Below, in pieces: positions 1 to 6,973 of a stretch of 64,000 bases of DNA. The stretch covers positions 1-64,000 of the forward strand of contig NZ_WKLH01000002.1 of NCBI RefSeq assembly GCF_010882175.1, written 5' to 3'. The DNA is from Mangrovibacterium lignilyticum (GTDB lineage Bacteria > Bacteroidota > Bacteroidia > Bacteroidales > Prolixibacteraceae). The translations under genes and the position numbers were made by a program. The notes beneath the pieces were generated by a model. That model was not told the DNA's origin. It did not search any database and worked only from the letters and a program-made list of their open reading frames with translations. The first letter of the stretch is position 1. Every line of letters begins with the position of its first letter.

Positions 1-1472
1 GAATAGCGATGCAATGTACTGGGACGGACTGAGCCGTAGTAGTGATGAAGCTCTTGTAATGGGAGTGGAGCGAAGGGTTCAGGTTATACAGTCACATAAC
101 ATTTAACAACTCAGGCATGAGGATGACTTTATGGGATGAGACAAAATCAGTACCTGTAAGCCGCGAAATGGTTTGGCTTGCTTACAAGAAGGTAAAAGCC
201 AATGGCGGCAGTTCCGGCGTCGACCAATTGAGCATGGATATGTTCGATTTGGAGCGTTCGCCACAGCTCTATAAGCTATGGAACCGCCTGGCGTCGGGCA
301 GTTATTTCCCGCCACCGGTTAAAGAAGTTGAGATTCCGAAGAAAGATGGCAAAGTTCGTCAATTAGGTATTCCAACCATTGCCGACCGTGTGGCACAGGA
401 AGTGGTCAAAGCATATCTGGAACCAAGGTTCGAGAAGATCTTCCACGTCAATTCGTACGGTTACCGACCGGGCAAAAGTGCTCATCAGGCACTTGCAACG
501 GTACGGGAGAACTGTAAGATGTACGACTGGGTAATCGACTTGGACATCAAAGGATTCTTTGACAACATCGACCATCAGAAATTGCTGTTAGCATTGAAGA
601 AACATGTGCCGGAGAAATGGTGTTTAATGTACCTTGAACGCTGGCTAAACGCACCTGTTCTGAATAAGAAAGGTGAGTTGATCCTGAAGCAAGGGAAAGG
701 AACACCGCAAGGAGGTGTAGTTAGTCCGCTTCTGGCCAATTTGTTTCTGCATTATGCTTTCGATGTTTGGCTAACCGGACTGAGCAATACAGTGCGATTT
801 GTAAGATATGCCGATGATGCAATCGTACACTGTAAAAGCCAGCGACAAGCGCAATGGATCATGGCCCGATTAGAAGAGCGAATGCAAAGCTGTGGGTTAG
901 AGCTGCATCCGGAGAAAACGAAAATTGTTTACTGTCGGGATTATCGCCGTAAGGAGAACTATCGCACCGTGAAATTCGATTTTCTGGGTTACAGTTTTCA
1001 GCCCCGCACATGTAAATCGAAGAAAGACGGAAAGTTATTCCTCGGTTATGATTGTGCAATCAGCACGAGCTCTAAGAAACGAATTGCTGATAAGATGGAG
1101 GAATTGAATATCATCGGGCTCACCCACAAAAGTATTGTAGGTGTAGCCCAATTCCTGAATCCGTTCATCCGTGGTTGGATAAATTACTACGGAAAGTTTA
1201 GGAAAGGCGAAATGAATCCGGTCTTTCATCTTTTGAGCAAGCGTCTGGTCCGTTGGGCACGTAAAAGGTACAAACGCTATAAAACCAATCCGCGCCGGGC
1301 TTGGCTGTGGTTTAACCGGGTTCGGGAACAATTCCCCGGCTTATTTTACCATTGGCAAGTGGGCATAACTGGTTGAAACGTTTAGATTTGTATAACAAGA
1401 GCCGGATGACGGGAGACTGTCAAGTCCGGTTCTGTGAGAGGCTTAGGGTGAAACTCCCTTTGCCTACTCGAC
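1..1472 (+). mobile_element. Group II intron, 5' end outside window
   Basis: The left 116 bases show the G-rich, AGTAGTGATGAAGC-type segment that precedes the reverse transcriptase gene in many bacterial group II introns. The RT gene follows at 117-1376. Domain V (34 nt) lies at 1399-1432: it starts GAGCCGG, ends CCGGTTC and its arms pair. Domain VI follows and ends CTACTCGAC at about 1472. Directly downstream is the R' core of an integron attC site (GTTACC at 1481), so the intron sits inside an attC. The 5' splice site is not in the window. Intron class is not assigned; a stem-loop 5' exon and an endonuclease-free RT would suit a IIC-like targeting mode, but that is inference. Confidence 0.85.
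117..1376 (+). CDS. Group II intron reverse transcriptase/maturase
   Basis: This 419-residue intron-encoded protein would reverse transcribe and help splice the surrounding intron RNA. Visible RT motifs are RQLGIPTIADR near residue 82, YGYRPGKSAHQAL, the DIKGFFDNIDH acidic motif, GTPQGGVVSPLLANLF, and the catalytic YADD at residues 231-234. A C-terminal maturase segment (FLNPFIRGWINYYGKF) follows. There is no HNH endonuclease domain after the maturase region; the protein ends at YHWQVGITG, so it belongs to an endonuclease-lacking class. The ORF is intact, whereas the other intron copies in this window keep only about 60 bases of the RT 3' end or none. ATG 117 was used; ATG 123 is an alternative. 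This protein could act in trans on the relics. Confidence 0.93.
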   Translation: MRMTLWDETKSVPVSREMVWLAYKKVKANGGSSGVDQLSMDMFDLERSPQLYKLWNRLASGSYFPPPVKEVEIPKKDGKVRQLGIPTIADRVAQEVVKAYLEPRFEKIFHVNSYGYRPGKSAHQALATVRENCKMYDWVIDLDIKGFFDNIDHQKLLLALKKHVPEKWCLMYLERWLNAPVLNKKGELILKQGKGTPQGGVVSPLLANLFLHYAFDVWLTGLSNTVRFVRYADDAIVHCKSQRQAQWIMARLEERMQSCGLELHPEKTKIVYCRDYRRKENYRTVKFDFLGYSFQPRTCKSKKDGKLFLGYDCAISTSSKKRIADKMEELNIIGLTHKSIVGVAQFLNPFIRGWINYYGKFRKGEMNPVFHLLSKRLVRWARKRYKRYKTNPRRAWLWFNRVREQFPGLFYHWQVGITG

Positions 1473-1490
1473 CCGCCACCGTTACCGCAA
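1473..1490 (+). other. attC right end (R' core) and left end of cassette 1
   Basis: Just after the intron comes CCGCCACC and then GTTACCGCAA at 1481-1490. This decamer is the exact reverse complement of TTGCGGTAAC at 1971-1980, the end of cassette 1. In integrons the cassette start (after G^TT) pairs with its own 3' R'' end in the excised circle, so this fixes the left boundary of cassette 1. The left half of this attC lies outside the window. Confidence 0.8.
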
Positions 1491-1541
1491 ATTTTGAACG
1501 CAACCATTTCGCAAATGAAAACATCTTGATGAAAAACGGAA

Positions 1542-1946
1542 ATGAAAAAAGTTATAGTATTTATCTTTTCATTACTCATACTGAGTTGTCAGAAAGACGA
1601 TTCAGAAATTGAATTTTCCTTGCCGATACCAGATGGACTAACCCATTGGGATATACTAAAAGTAGGGGGAGAAAATTCGGTTAACGTGAATGACACATTG
1701 GTACTTGATGTTTATTGTCCACGAAGTAGTAGTTGTGATTACATATCGCAATTATTGTCAGATGACTATGGAAATAAGATTCTTATTGAAGCTTTTGGGC
1801 ATACGAATACAGAATCACCTTGTTTAATGTTCGCTCTTCCACAAGTGCTTGAATATGAATTTATCCCAAACAAAAAAGGTTTCTACAGCTTGGAATTTAT
1901 TAAAAGAGATGAGACTAAAATTATTTTCACAGTAGATGTGAAATGA
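1542..1946 (+). CDS. Cassette 1: small lipoprotein of unknown function
   Basis: This 134-residue protein has a lipoprotein signal: a basic, hydrophobic N-terminus followed by the lipobox LILSC (Cys at about residue 16). It should be anchored in the envelope. The rest (FSLPIPDGLTHWDILKV and later CPRSSSCDYISQLL) matches no family I recognise. It is the only gene of cassette 1; the cassette starts 61 bases upstream at the attC core and ends 34 bases after the stop. ATG 1542 is chosen because it gives an intact signal peptide. A longer frame at 1352-1612 crosses the intron end and is a shadow. Confidence 0.75.
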   Translation: MKKVIVFIFSLLILSCQKDDSEIEFSLPIPDGLTHWDILKVGGENSVNVNDTLVLDVYCPRSSSCDYISQLLSDDYGNKILIEAFGHTNTESPCLMFALPQVLEYEFIPNKKGFYSLEFIKRDETKIIFTVDVK

Positions 1947-2020
1947 CAAGAATTGACCAAGACAAAAAACTTGCGGTAACAATTAAGCGTTCGAGCCGCG
2001 CGCAGCGCAGCGCTTGAACG

Positions 2021-2038
2021 TCCCGATAGCTATCGGGA
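2021..2038. repeat. Perfect palindrome TCCCGATAGCTATCGGGA
   Basis: An 18-bp perfect palindrome follows the L' arm of attC1. The same palindrome is at the equivalent place in attC5 (8613-8630) but absent from attC3 and attC4, where GGTGTTGACG stands instead. Short palindromes of this kind are frequent in Bacteroidota genomes; no role is claimed. Confidence 0.85.
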
Positions 2039-2127
2039 TGGACCTGAACCTTGTCCGGCCACTGACGGAACCGGGATTAATAGCCAAACAAGTATTATGG
2101 GTTTTTCGCTTTGGAATAAGATATCGG

Positions 2128-2156
2128 GCTCGACCTCAGCGGTCGGGCTTTTTTGT
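2128..2156 (+). terminator. Rho-independent terminator in attC1 block
   Basis: An 8-bp stem, GCTCGACC / GGTCGGGC with one G-T pair and a 5-nt loop, is followed by TTTTTTG. Equivalent terminators occur in the blocks after cassettes 3, 4 and 5, so most cassettes here carry their own transcription stop. Confidence 0.65.
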
Positions 2157-2276
2157 TTTTGGCGGTTCTTACGCTTTTGTTTTGCTGTTTGAGGGATGGA
2201 TTTGCTTTCGGTTGCGTGGTTCTCTGAACTGACTTTTATCCATTCGCTGAACTCCATAGAATTAACTATATTAGAA

Positions 2277-2350
2277 GAGCCGGATGACGGGAGACTGTCA
2301 AGTCCGGTTCTGTGAGAGGCTTAGGGTGAAACTCCCTTTGCCTACTCGAC
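2277..2350 (+). mobile_element. Group II intron relic: domains V and VI only
   Basis: Domain V (2277-2310) and domain VI (to 2350) match the intron at 1399-1472 essentially base for base. The sequence upstream of domain V is unrelated to the intron, so everything 5' of domain V has been lost. The relic ends with CTACTCGAC, 8 bases before the R' core. Confidence 0.85.
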
Positions 2351-2382
2351 TACCAACCGTTACCATCAATTAACCTAAAGAA

Positions 2383-3501
2383 ATGAATATAAAATCAAAG
2401 CTATTTGTAGTTGTTATTTCGATATTTTTATCGAACTGCAATAGTGTAGTTCAAAAATCAGATTCCTCCCTTGTCCAGTCAATTGACAATATTGTTGCGC
2501 CTTATATCAATTCTAATGGCCCAGGCTTATCGCTATTGGTGATTGAAAAAGGAAGTGAGTTGATTCGGAAAGGATACGGTTTGGCAAGTCTGGAACTAAA
2601 TGTCGAAAATGATCCGGAGATGATCTATAAAATTGGCTCTTTGACAAAGCAATTTACAGCTACGGCTATTCTAAAATTGGAAGAAGATGGTAAACTGAGT
2701 ATTAAAGATGACATTCGGAAATATTTGCCTGACTATCCCGATCATGGATATATAATAACCATAGAGAATCTTTTAAATCATACTTCTGGAATACCCAGTT
2801 TCACTAACCGTGCTGATATTTCGAATATTGAAAAGACAGAATTGACACCTGATCAGATCATTGCACTATTTAAGGAAGAACCATTAGAATTTCAAAGTGG
2901 TGAGAAATACTCCTATAGTGATTCTGGCTATATACTTCTTGGACTATTAATCGAAAGACTAAGTGGTGTTACCTATGAAGAATTCATAACTCAAAATCTA
3001 TTCAGTATCGCAGAGCTCAACAACACATTTTGTGACAATCCGGAAAAACTTATTTTGAATCGAGCTTCTGGTTACACATTAGATTCTTTAGAATATAAAC
3101 CAGCGCAGTATATGACAATGAAAGTTCCATATGCGGCCGGCAATTTAATATCAAATGTAAATGATCTATACAGCTGGACTAAAACATTACACAATGGAGG
3201 AATCATTTCAAAAGAACAGCTTTCAAAAATGTTCACATCGGCAAAATTATCCTCAGGAGAAAATACAGGTTACGGATTGGGAACATTTGTAAAAACATTT
3301 ACTAACCAACCTGTTTACTTTCATGATGGTTGGATTTACGGTTTTATTAGTAGTCAATTTTATTTTCCTGAATCTGATATATTTGTTGTGGTGATGTCGA
3401 ATAGTACATCAATAGATTCGCACGAAATTGCATCAAAAATCGTAGCAAAACTTTTTAACATTGAGACGTCATTGGCTGTTGATCAACTCAAATGGTACTA
3501 A
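2383..3501 (+). CDS. Cassette 2: serine hydrolase of the class C beta-lactamase/esterase fold, lipoprotein
   Basis: This 372-residue protein begins with a lipoprotein signal (IFLSNC, Cys about 19) and has the beta-lactamase-fold catalytic motifs. SLTK at residues 86-89 carries the nucleophile Ser86 and Lys89, YSD at 178-180 takes the YxN position, and HDG at 314-316 takes the place of KTG. This motif set is typical of the Beta-lactamase (PF00144) family of esterases and peptidases, so beta-lactam resistance should not be assumed. The N-to-D change at position 180 is unusual but seen among relatives. Cassette boundaries are GTTACCATC (2359-2367) and GATGGTAAC (3512-3520). The gene starts 24 bases inside the cassette. 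Confidence 0.88.
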   Translation: MNIKSKLFVVVISIFLSNCNSVVQKSDSSLVQSIDNIVAPYINSNGPGLSLLVIEKGSELIRKGYGLASLELNVENDPEMIYKIGSLTKQFTATAILKLEEDGKLSIKDDIRKYLPDYPDHGYIITIENLLNHTSGIPSFTNRADISNIEKTELTPDQIIALFKEEPLEFQSGEKYSYSDSGYILLGLLIERLSGVTYEEFITQNLFSIAELNNTFCDNPEKLILNRASGYTLDSLEYKPAQYMTMKVPYAAGNLISNVNDLYSWTKTLHNGGIISKEQLSKMFTSAKLSSGENTGYGLGTFVKTFTNQPVYFHDGWIYGFISSQFYFPESDIFVVVMSNSTSIDSHEIASKIVAKLFNIETSLAVDQLKWY

Positions 3502-3511
3502 AAATGACACA

Positions 3512-3594
3512 GATGGTAACAATATGTATGAAATTATAGCCGCACAACACCAACGCAAAATCCAAAGCTACGATTCATACACGAGCCGTTGGCG
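3512..3594 (+). other. attC site of cassette 2, uninterrupted
   Basis: R'' is GATGGTAAC (3512-3520), complementary to the start of cassette 2. An 8-bp perfect stem, TGTATGAA (3525-3532) with TTCATACA (3574-3581), forms the L''/L' arms around a 41-nt terminal loop. R' is GTTGGCG (3588-3594). The total is about 83 bp, within the normal attC range. This is the only attC here without an intron-derived block, and it serves as an internal reference. Confidence 0.8.
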
Positions 3595-3694
3595 GTAATG
3601 CTGACAGACCAAAACACCTATGTTCGTTTAAAATCATACTAAACACAGGGAAGCCAAAAACTGAATAGAGTAGGCAATTCTAAATAGTCGAAAA

Positions 3695-4189
3695 ATGAAA
3701 AAAATAATGAAGTCCTTTTATCTATTTGCTGTATTGCTACTGTTTCATAACAGTCATCTCTTTGCCCAAACGCAAAATGACTCTTTACAAATAAGAGAAA
3801 CCGTACTCAATTATATAGAAGGCATGGAAACCAATGACCCCAAAAGAATTGAAAAAGCCATGCATCCCGATTTGGCTAAACGGACCATCGCCAAAAACAA
3901 AGAAGGGATAGAATATCCAGCAAATATGACCGCAGCAAGTTTAATAGGATACGCCAAAGATTTTGATTACACCCTCTTCTATAAAGGTGACGTTGACCCC
4001 AAAGAACCTTTAAGATCGGATGTGACCATTTATGATATATCCAATGGTATTGCCTCGGTAAAAGCGGCAACAAACAAGTTTGAATTTGTCGATTACATTC
4101 ATCTGGGGAAATTAGATGGAGAGTGGAAAATTATAAACATCCTTTGGGCTTGGACAGGTAGTACCAATAAATGGATGAATAGAAAGTAA
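3695..4189 (+). CDS. Cassette 3: secreted lumazine-binding-like (NTF2-fold) protein
   Basis: This 164-residue protein has a Sec signal peptide (hydrophobic stretch about residues 6-22, cleavage after FAQ). The mature part (IRETVLNYIEGMETND, NGIASVKAATNKFEFVDYIH, GEWKIINILWAW) resembles the putative lumazine-binding family in the SnoaL/NTF2 superfamily. Such domains form cone-shaped pockets; their ligands are mostly unknown, so no reaction is assigned. Cassette boundaries are perfect 10-mers: GTTGGCGGTA at 3588-3597 and TACCGCCAAC at 4203-4212. The 97-bp leader between the attC and the ATG could hold a promoter, but no clean TAnnTTTG motif was found. Confidence 0.8.
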   Translation: MKKIMKSFYLFAVLLLFHNSHLFAQTQNDSLQIRETVLNYIEGMETNDPKRIEKAMHPDLAKRTIAKNKEGIEYPANMTAASLIGYAKDFDYTLFYKGDVDPKEPLRSDVTIYDISNGIASVKAATNKFEFVDYIHLGKLDGEWKIINILWAWTGSTNKWMNRK

Positions 4190-4347
4190 AGATAATAAAC
4201 ACTACCGCCAACAATTAAGCGTTCGGCCAGTGCGCAGCACAGTGGCTGAACCGGGTGTTGACGTGAACCTTGTCCGGCCACTGACGGACCCGGGATTGAT
4301 GACCGAAACAAGTATTATGGGTTTTCCGATGGAAAGTAAGATATGTA

Positions 4348-4374
4348 GCCTGACCACGATGGTCGGGCATTTTT
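4348..4374 (+). terminator. Rho-independent terminator in attC3 block
   Basis: GCCTGACC (4348-4355) pairs with GGTCGGGC (4361-4368) around a 5-nt loop. A T-rich tail follows (ATTTTTGTTTTT). Confidence 0.7.
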
Positions 4375-4503
4375 GTTTTTGGCAGATACTGCTCCTGTTT
4401 TTAACTGTTTGAGCGAAGGAACCAGCTTTCCGAATTTGTGTTTAGGAAACCGGTTTACGGGTTTTACTTCGCTACCGGGCATAGCTCCGCCAGGCCCCGC
4501 CAG

Positions 4504-4632
4504 TCAGGGCTTTTTTACAAGATTTATCAAATAGTTTAGGATGTCCGTATTCGGAGGTGGCCCGCGTGAGTTAAAGCGCCAGATGGTGACCAGCTTTCCT
4601 TTGCGGCAGGCCGGACACAGCAGATGCACATC
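4504..4632 (-). pseudogene. Transposase C-terminal fragment (zinc-ribbon, possibly IS91-like), copy 1
   Basis: Read on the minus strand, 42 codons are open and end in TGA. They give a CPACRKGK zinc-ribbon half, then LVTIWRF and SRGPPPNTDILNYL. A C-x2-C knuckle followed by a GPP motif at the very C-terminus resembles the tails of IS91-type HUH transposases of Bacteroidota. That match is from memory and tentative. Upstream, on the minus strand, the frame runs straight into intron sequence, so the fragment is truncated at a junction near 4633. The fragment is duplicated at 6632-6760. Confidence 0.45.
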
Positions 4633-4635
4633 GGG

Positions 4636-4791
4636 GCGTTCGGGAACAATTCCCCGGCTTGTTTTATCATTGGCAAGTGGGTATCACTGGTTGAAAATGT
4701 TTAGATTTGTATAACAAGAGCCGGATGACGGGAGACTGTCAAGTCCGGTTCCGTGAGAGGCTTAGGGTGAAACTCCCTTTGCCTACTCGAC
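4636..4791 (+). mobile_element. Group II intron relic: RT 3' tail plus domains V/VI, copy 1
   Basis: Homology to the complete intron starts in the last codons of the RT gene (GTTCGGGAACAATTCCCCGG, compare about 1320) and continues through the interval before domain V, then domains V and VI, ending CTACTCGAC. More than a kilobase of RT has been lost and the junction is to a transposase fragment. Domain V is identical to the other copies. Confidence 0.85.
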
Positions 4792-4813
4792 CAAGTGACC
4801 GTTATAGCACATA

Positions 4814-6325
4814 ATGAAAAAAGAATTAAAGCACATGAAGATTATAAAAAACATTTTATTACTAACCATCTTTTTTATTTCTATATCCTGTAATCACAAG
4901 GATAAATTCACTGAGAAAAAACAAATTGTCGTTACAGGGAAAATACATCAGTATAACGGAGAAAATGCCAAGTTGTATTTTATTTATTCACAGCCAGGAG
5001 GAAAAGACTCAAAAGAATTGATTAATATTGATAGTGTCGGTAATTTTCAATACGCAATTGAAGGCTACATTCCCTTAGATGCAATGCTTTTAGAACAAAC
5101 AACATTTGCAAACATCAATTTCATTTACCACCCCGGAGATAGTATTCATTTGGAATTTAAAACAAATGAAAAACAATTACCTCTATTAAAAACAGTTAAA
5201 TTCAGTGGAGACAGGGCTGAGACGAATAATCATCTGATTAATTTTCAAATTTTGAGAGAAGAAAACAATCTTGGGTACGGTGTAATAAATCCAAATGAGG
5301 CATACAAAAAAAATACTGATGATTTCATAACTCAAATGGATTCTGTTAAAGAAAAACAATTAAACATTTACAATCAATTTATTTCAAAATACACACCGAA
5401 CCAAGAAACAAAAAACTGGGCAATCTATTTTGCCAATGAAACCTATTTCTACTTTCTTGATGATTATAGTATTGGCAAAAACGACCTTCCCTTAAATTAT
5501 TTTGATTACAACAAGCAAATACTTCCTTTAACCATAGACAAGCTCGTTAGTTGGAGAGTTTTGACTTCAAGAATAAATAGCTATTGGAGGAACATCACAA
5601 AACCAGCAATTGTGCAACAGTTTTCTGACAAAATGGAAGAAATAAAAAGTGGGTCGATAAATACCGATTCACTTATAATAAATTTTATAAATACCGAATC
5701 TCCTGATAAATTACTTTCCGAATTATTATTGGCACATTATTATTCGGGACAGTTTGGAGCTAATATAATTAATGGTTATCAACAAAACCAAACACTATTA
5801 AATTCAAGTTTAGACAATTTTTTTATAAAAGAAGTCTTAACTGAAAATTATCAAGCAACTTATGACTTTATCAATAAACCAAATGAATTCACTAATGAAA
5901 TTTTAGGAAAAATAGATAATACCCCTATTGAGAAAACATTTGCTAAAATCCTAAATGATAACAGAGGGAAAATAATTTATCTAGATTGCTGGGCAACTTG
6001 GTGTGCCCCTTGCATAAAAGCAATGCCTGACTCTAAGAAATTAATGAAAAAATTTGAGGGAAAAGACATTGCTTTTGTTTATGTCTGCATCGAATCAGAG
6101 GAGGATTTGTGGAAAAGATTATTATCAGAATTTAATCTTGGTGGAGGACAGCATTATTTATTAAATAAAGAGCAAAGTGAATTTTTCAGAAACGCACTTG
6201 ATATACAAGGTATTCCAAAATATTTTTTAATTGACAAAAATGGAAATATAGTGGAACAGGGGTCACACCTTCATCCAAGTGAAAAATTGGCAGAAGAAAA
6301 AATAGATAAATTAATGAAAGAATAA
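4814..6325 (+). CDS. Cassette 4: TlpA-type thioredoxin-fold lipoprotein with N-terminal DUF4369-like domain
   Basis: The 503-residue protein is probably a membrane-anchored thiol-disulfide oxidoreductase on the periplasmic side. A lipobox (FFISISC, about residue 25) precedes a beta-rich DUF4369-like domain with repeated GxxYxYxxxG-style elements. A helical middle and a C-terminal thioredoxin domain with the redox motif WCAPC (C397, C400) follow, with cis-Pro in GIPKYF. This architecture is common in Bacteroidota, often reducing or isomerising envelope proteins. The ATG at 4814 lies only 13 bases from the R' core, so the leader is very short; ATG 4835 is an alternative that keeps the signal. 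Cassette ends are GTTATAGCAC (4801) and GTGCTATAAT (6332-6341), a 9/10 match. Confidence 0.88.
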   Translation: MKKELKHMKIIKNILLLTIFFISISCNHKDKFTEKKQIVVTGKIHQYNGENAKLYFIYSQPGGKDSKELINIDSVGNFQYAIEGYIPLDAMLLEQTTFANINFIYHPGDSIHLEFKTNEKQLPLLKTVKFSGDRAETNNHLINFQILREENNLGYGVINPNEAYKKNTDDFITQMDSVKEKQLNIYNQFISKYTPNQETKNWAIYFANETYFYFLDDYSIGKNDLPLNYFDYNKQILPLTIDKLVSWRVLTSRINSYWRNITKPAIVQQFSDKMEEIKSGSINTDSLIINFINTESPDKLLSELLLAHYYSGQFGANIINGYQQNQTLLNSSLDNFFIKEVLTENYQATYDFINKPNEFTNEILGKIDNTPIEKTFAKILNDNRGKIIYLDCWATWCAPCIKAMPDSKKLMKKFEGKDIAFVYVCIESEEDLWKRLLSEFNLGGGQHYLLNKEQSEFFRNALDIQGIPKYFLIDKNGNIVEQGSHLHPSEKLAEEKIDKLMKE

Positions 6326-6476
6326 AATTACGTGCTATAATAATTAAGTGTTCGAGCCGCGCGCAGCGCAGCGCTTGAACGCGGTGTTGACGTGAACCTT
6401 GTCCGGCCACTGACGGAACCGGGATTGATAGCCGAAACAAGTATTATGGGTTTTCCGATGGAAAGTAAGATATGTA

Positions 6477-6503
6477 GCCTGACCACGATGGTCGGGCATT
6501 TTT
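6477..6503 (+). terminator. Rho-independent terminator in attC4 block
   Basis: GCCTGACC (6477-6484) pairs with GGTCGGGC (6490-6497), followed by ATTTTTGTTTTT. It lies about 150 bases after the stop codon of the cassette 4 gene. Confidence 0.7.
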
Positions 6504-6631
6504 GTTTTTGGCAGATACTGCTCCTGTTTTTAACTGTTTGAGCGAAGGATTTGCTTTCCGAATTTGTGTTTAGGAAACCGGTTTCCGGGTTTTACTTCGC
6601 TACCGGGCAAAGCTCCGCCAGGCCCCGCCAG

Positions 6632-6760
6632 TCAGGGCTTTTTTACAAGATTTATCAAATAGTTTAGGATGTCCGTATTCGGAGGTGGCCCGCGTGAGTT
6701 AAAGCGCCAGATGGTGACCAGCTTTCCTTTGCGGCAGGCCGGACATTGTAGATGCATATC
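6632..6760 (-). pseudogene. Transposase C-terminal fragment (zinc-ribbon, possibly IS91-like), copy 2
   Basis: Same 42-codon open fragment as at 4504-4632. The CPACRKGK knuckle and SRGPPPNTD tail are unchanged, with substitutions just upstream (DMHLQC in place of DVHLLC). Family assignment is tentative. Confidence 0.45.
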
Positions 6761-6763
6761 GGG

Positions 6764-6919
6764 GCGTTCGGGAACAATTCCCCGGCTTGTTTTATCATTG
6801 GCAAGTGGGTATCACTGGTTGAAAATGTTTAGATTTGTATAACAAGAGCCGGATGACGGGAGACTGTCAAGTCCGGTTCTGTGAGAGGCTTAGGGTGAAA
6901 CTCCCTTTGCCTACTCGAC
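6764..6919 (+). mobile_element. Group II intron relic: RT 3' tail plus domains V/VI, copy 2
   Basis: Same extent as the relic at 4636-4791. Domain V lies at about 6846-6879, and the relic ends CTACTCGAC at 6919, nine bases before the R' core. Confidence 0.85.
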
Positions 6920-6973
6920 CAAGTGACCGTTATGCGCAATAAGGTGTGTAAACGGCATAAATATTATTAAAAA

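Larger units (their letters stand above)
1971..2364 (+). other. attC site of cassette 1, interrupted by an intron-derived block
   Basis: R'' is TTGCGGTAAC (1971-1980), complementary to the start of cassette 1. A hairpin pair CGTTCGAGC / GCTTGAACG (about 1988-2020) then supplies L''/L' arms. The expected R' core GTTACC appears only at 2359-2364. In between lie the palindrome TCCCGATAGCTATCGGGA (2021-2038), a segment shared with the other blocks (CCTTGTCCGGCCACTGACGG), a terminator, unique sequence, and group II intron domains V/VI (2277-2350). R'' and R' here also pair with each other over 6 bp. The attC reading rests on the boundary complementarity and the hairpin; a covariance-model search was not possible. 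Confidence 0.75.
4243..4800 (+). repeat. Long direct repeat, copy 1 (attC block of cassette 3)
   Basis: About 555 bp nearly identical to 6382-6928, with scattered substitutions (for example GGACCCGGG versus GGAACCGGG, and the CACAGCAG versus CATTGTAG region). The two copies flank cassette 4, so homologous recombination between them would delete it. The first part is also shared with 2040-2160 and 8631-8895. Confidence 0.9.
4203..4807 (+). other. attC site of cassette 3, interrupted by a 0.56-kb block
   Basis: R'' TACCGCCAAC (4203-4212) is followed by AATTAAG and a hairpin GTTCGGCCA..TGGCTGAAC (about 4220-4241). The R' core GTTATAG is not reached until 4801. The block in between contains a terminator, a minus-strand transposase fragment, the last bases of an RT gene and intron domains V/VI. 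Its arm sequence differs from attC1, attC4 and attC5 (GGCCAGTGC in place of GAGCCGCGC), but compensating changes keep the stem, which suggests the fold has been under selection. Confidence 0.75.
6382..6928 (+). repeat. Long direct repeat, copy 2 (attC block of cassette 4)
   Basis: Near-identical partner of 4243-4800, in the same orientation. Order: shared CCTTGTCCGGCC segment, terminator, transposase fragment, RT tail, domains V/VI. Confidence 0.9.
6332..6935 (+). other. attC site of cassette 4, interrupted by a 0.55-kb block
   Basis: R'' GTGCTATAAT (6332-6341) ends AAT instead of the usual AAC, the single mismatch to its cassette start. Arms GTTCGAGC / GCTTGAAC follow within 6350-6380. The R' core GTTATGC is at 6929-6935. 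The block is a near copy of the one in attC3. Confidence 0.73.

Noticed and set aside
1352-1612. 86-codon frame across the intron 3' end
   Set aside because: Spans intron domains V/VI and the attC core; it is a shadow of the real cassette 1 gene at 1542.
2383-3501. Calling cassette 2 an antibiotic beta-lactamase
   Set aside because: Motifs SLTK, YSD and HDG fit the broad serine esterase/peptidase members of the fold as well; KTG is absent, so resistance is not supported.
4230-4412. 60-codon frame in the attC3 block (similar frames in the other blocks)
   Set aside because: It runs through the attC arm and the terminator hairpin and is not conserved as protein between blocks.
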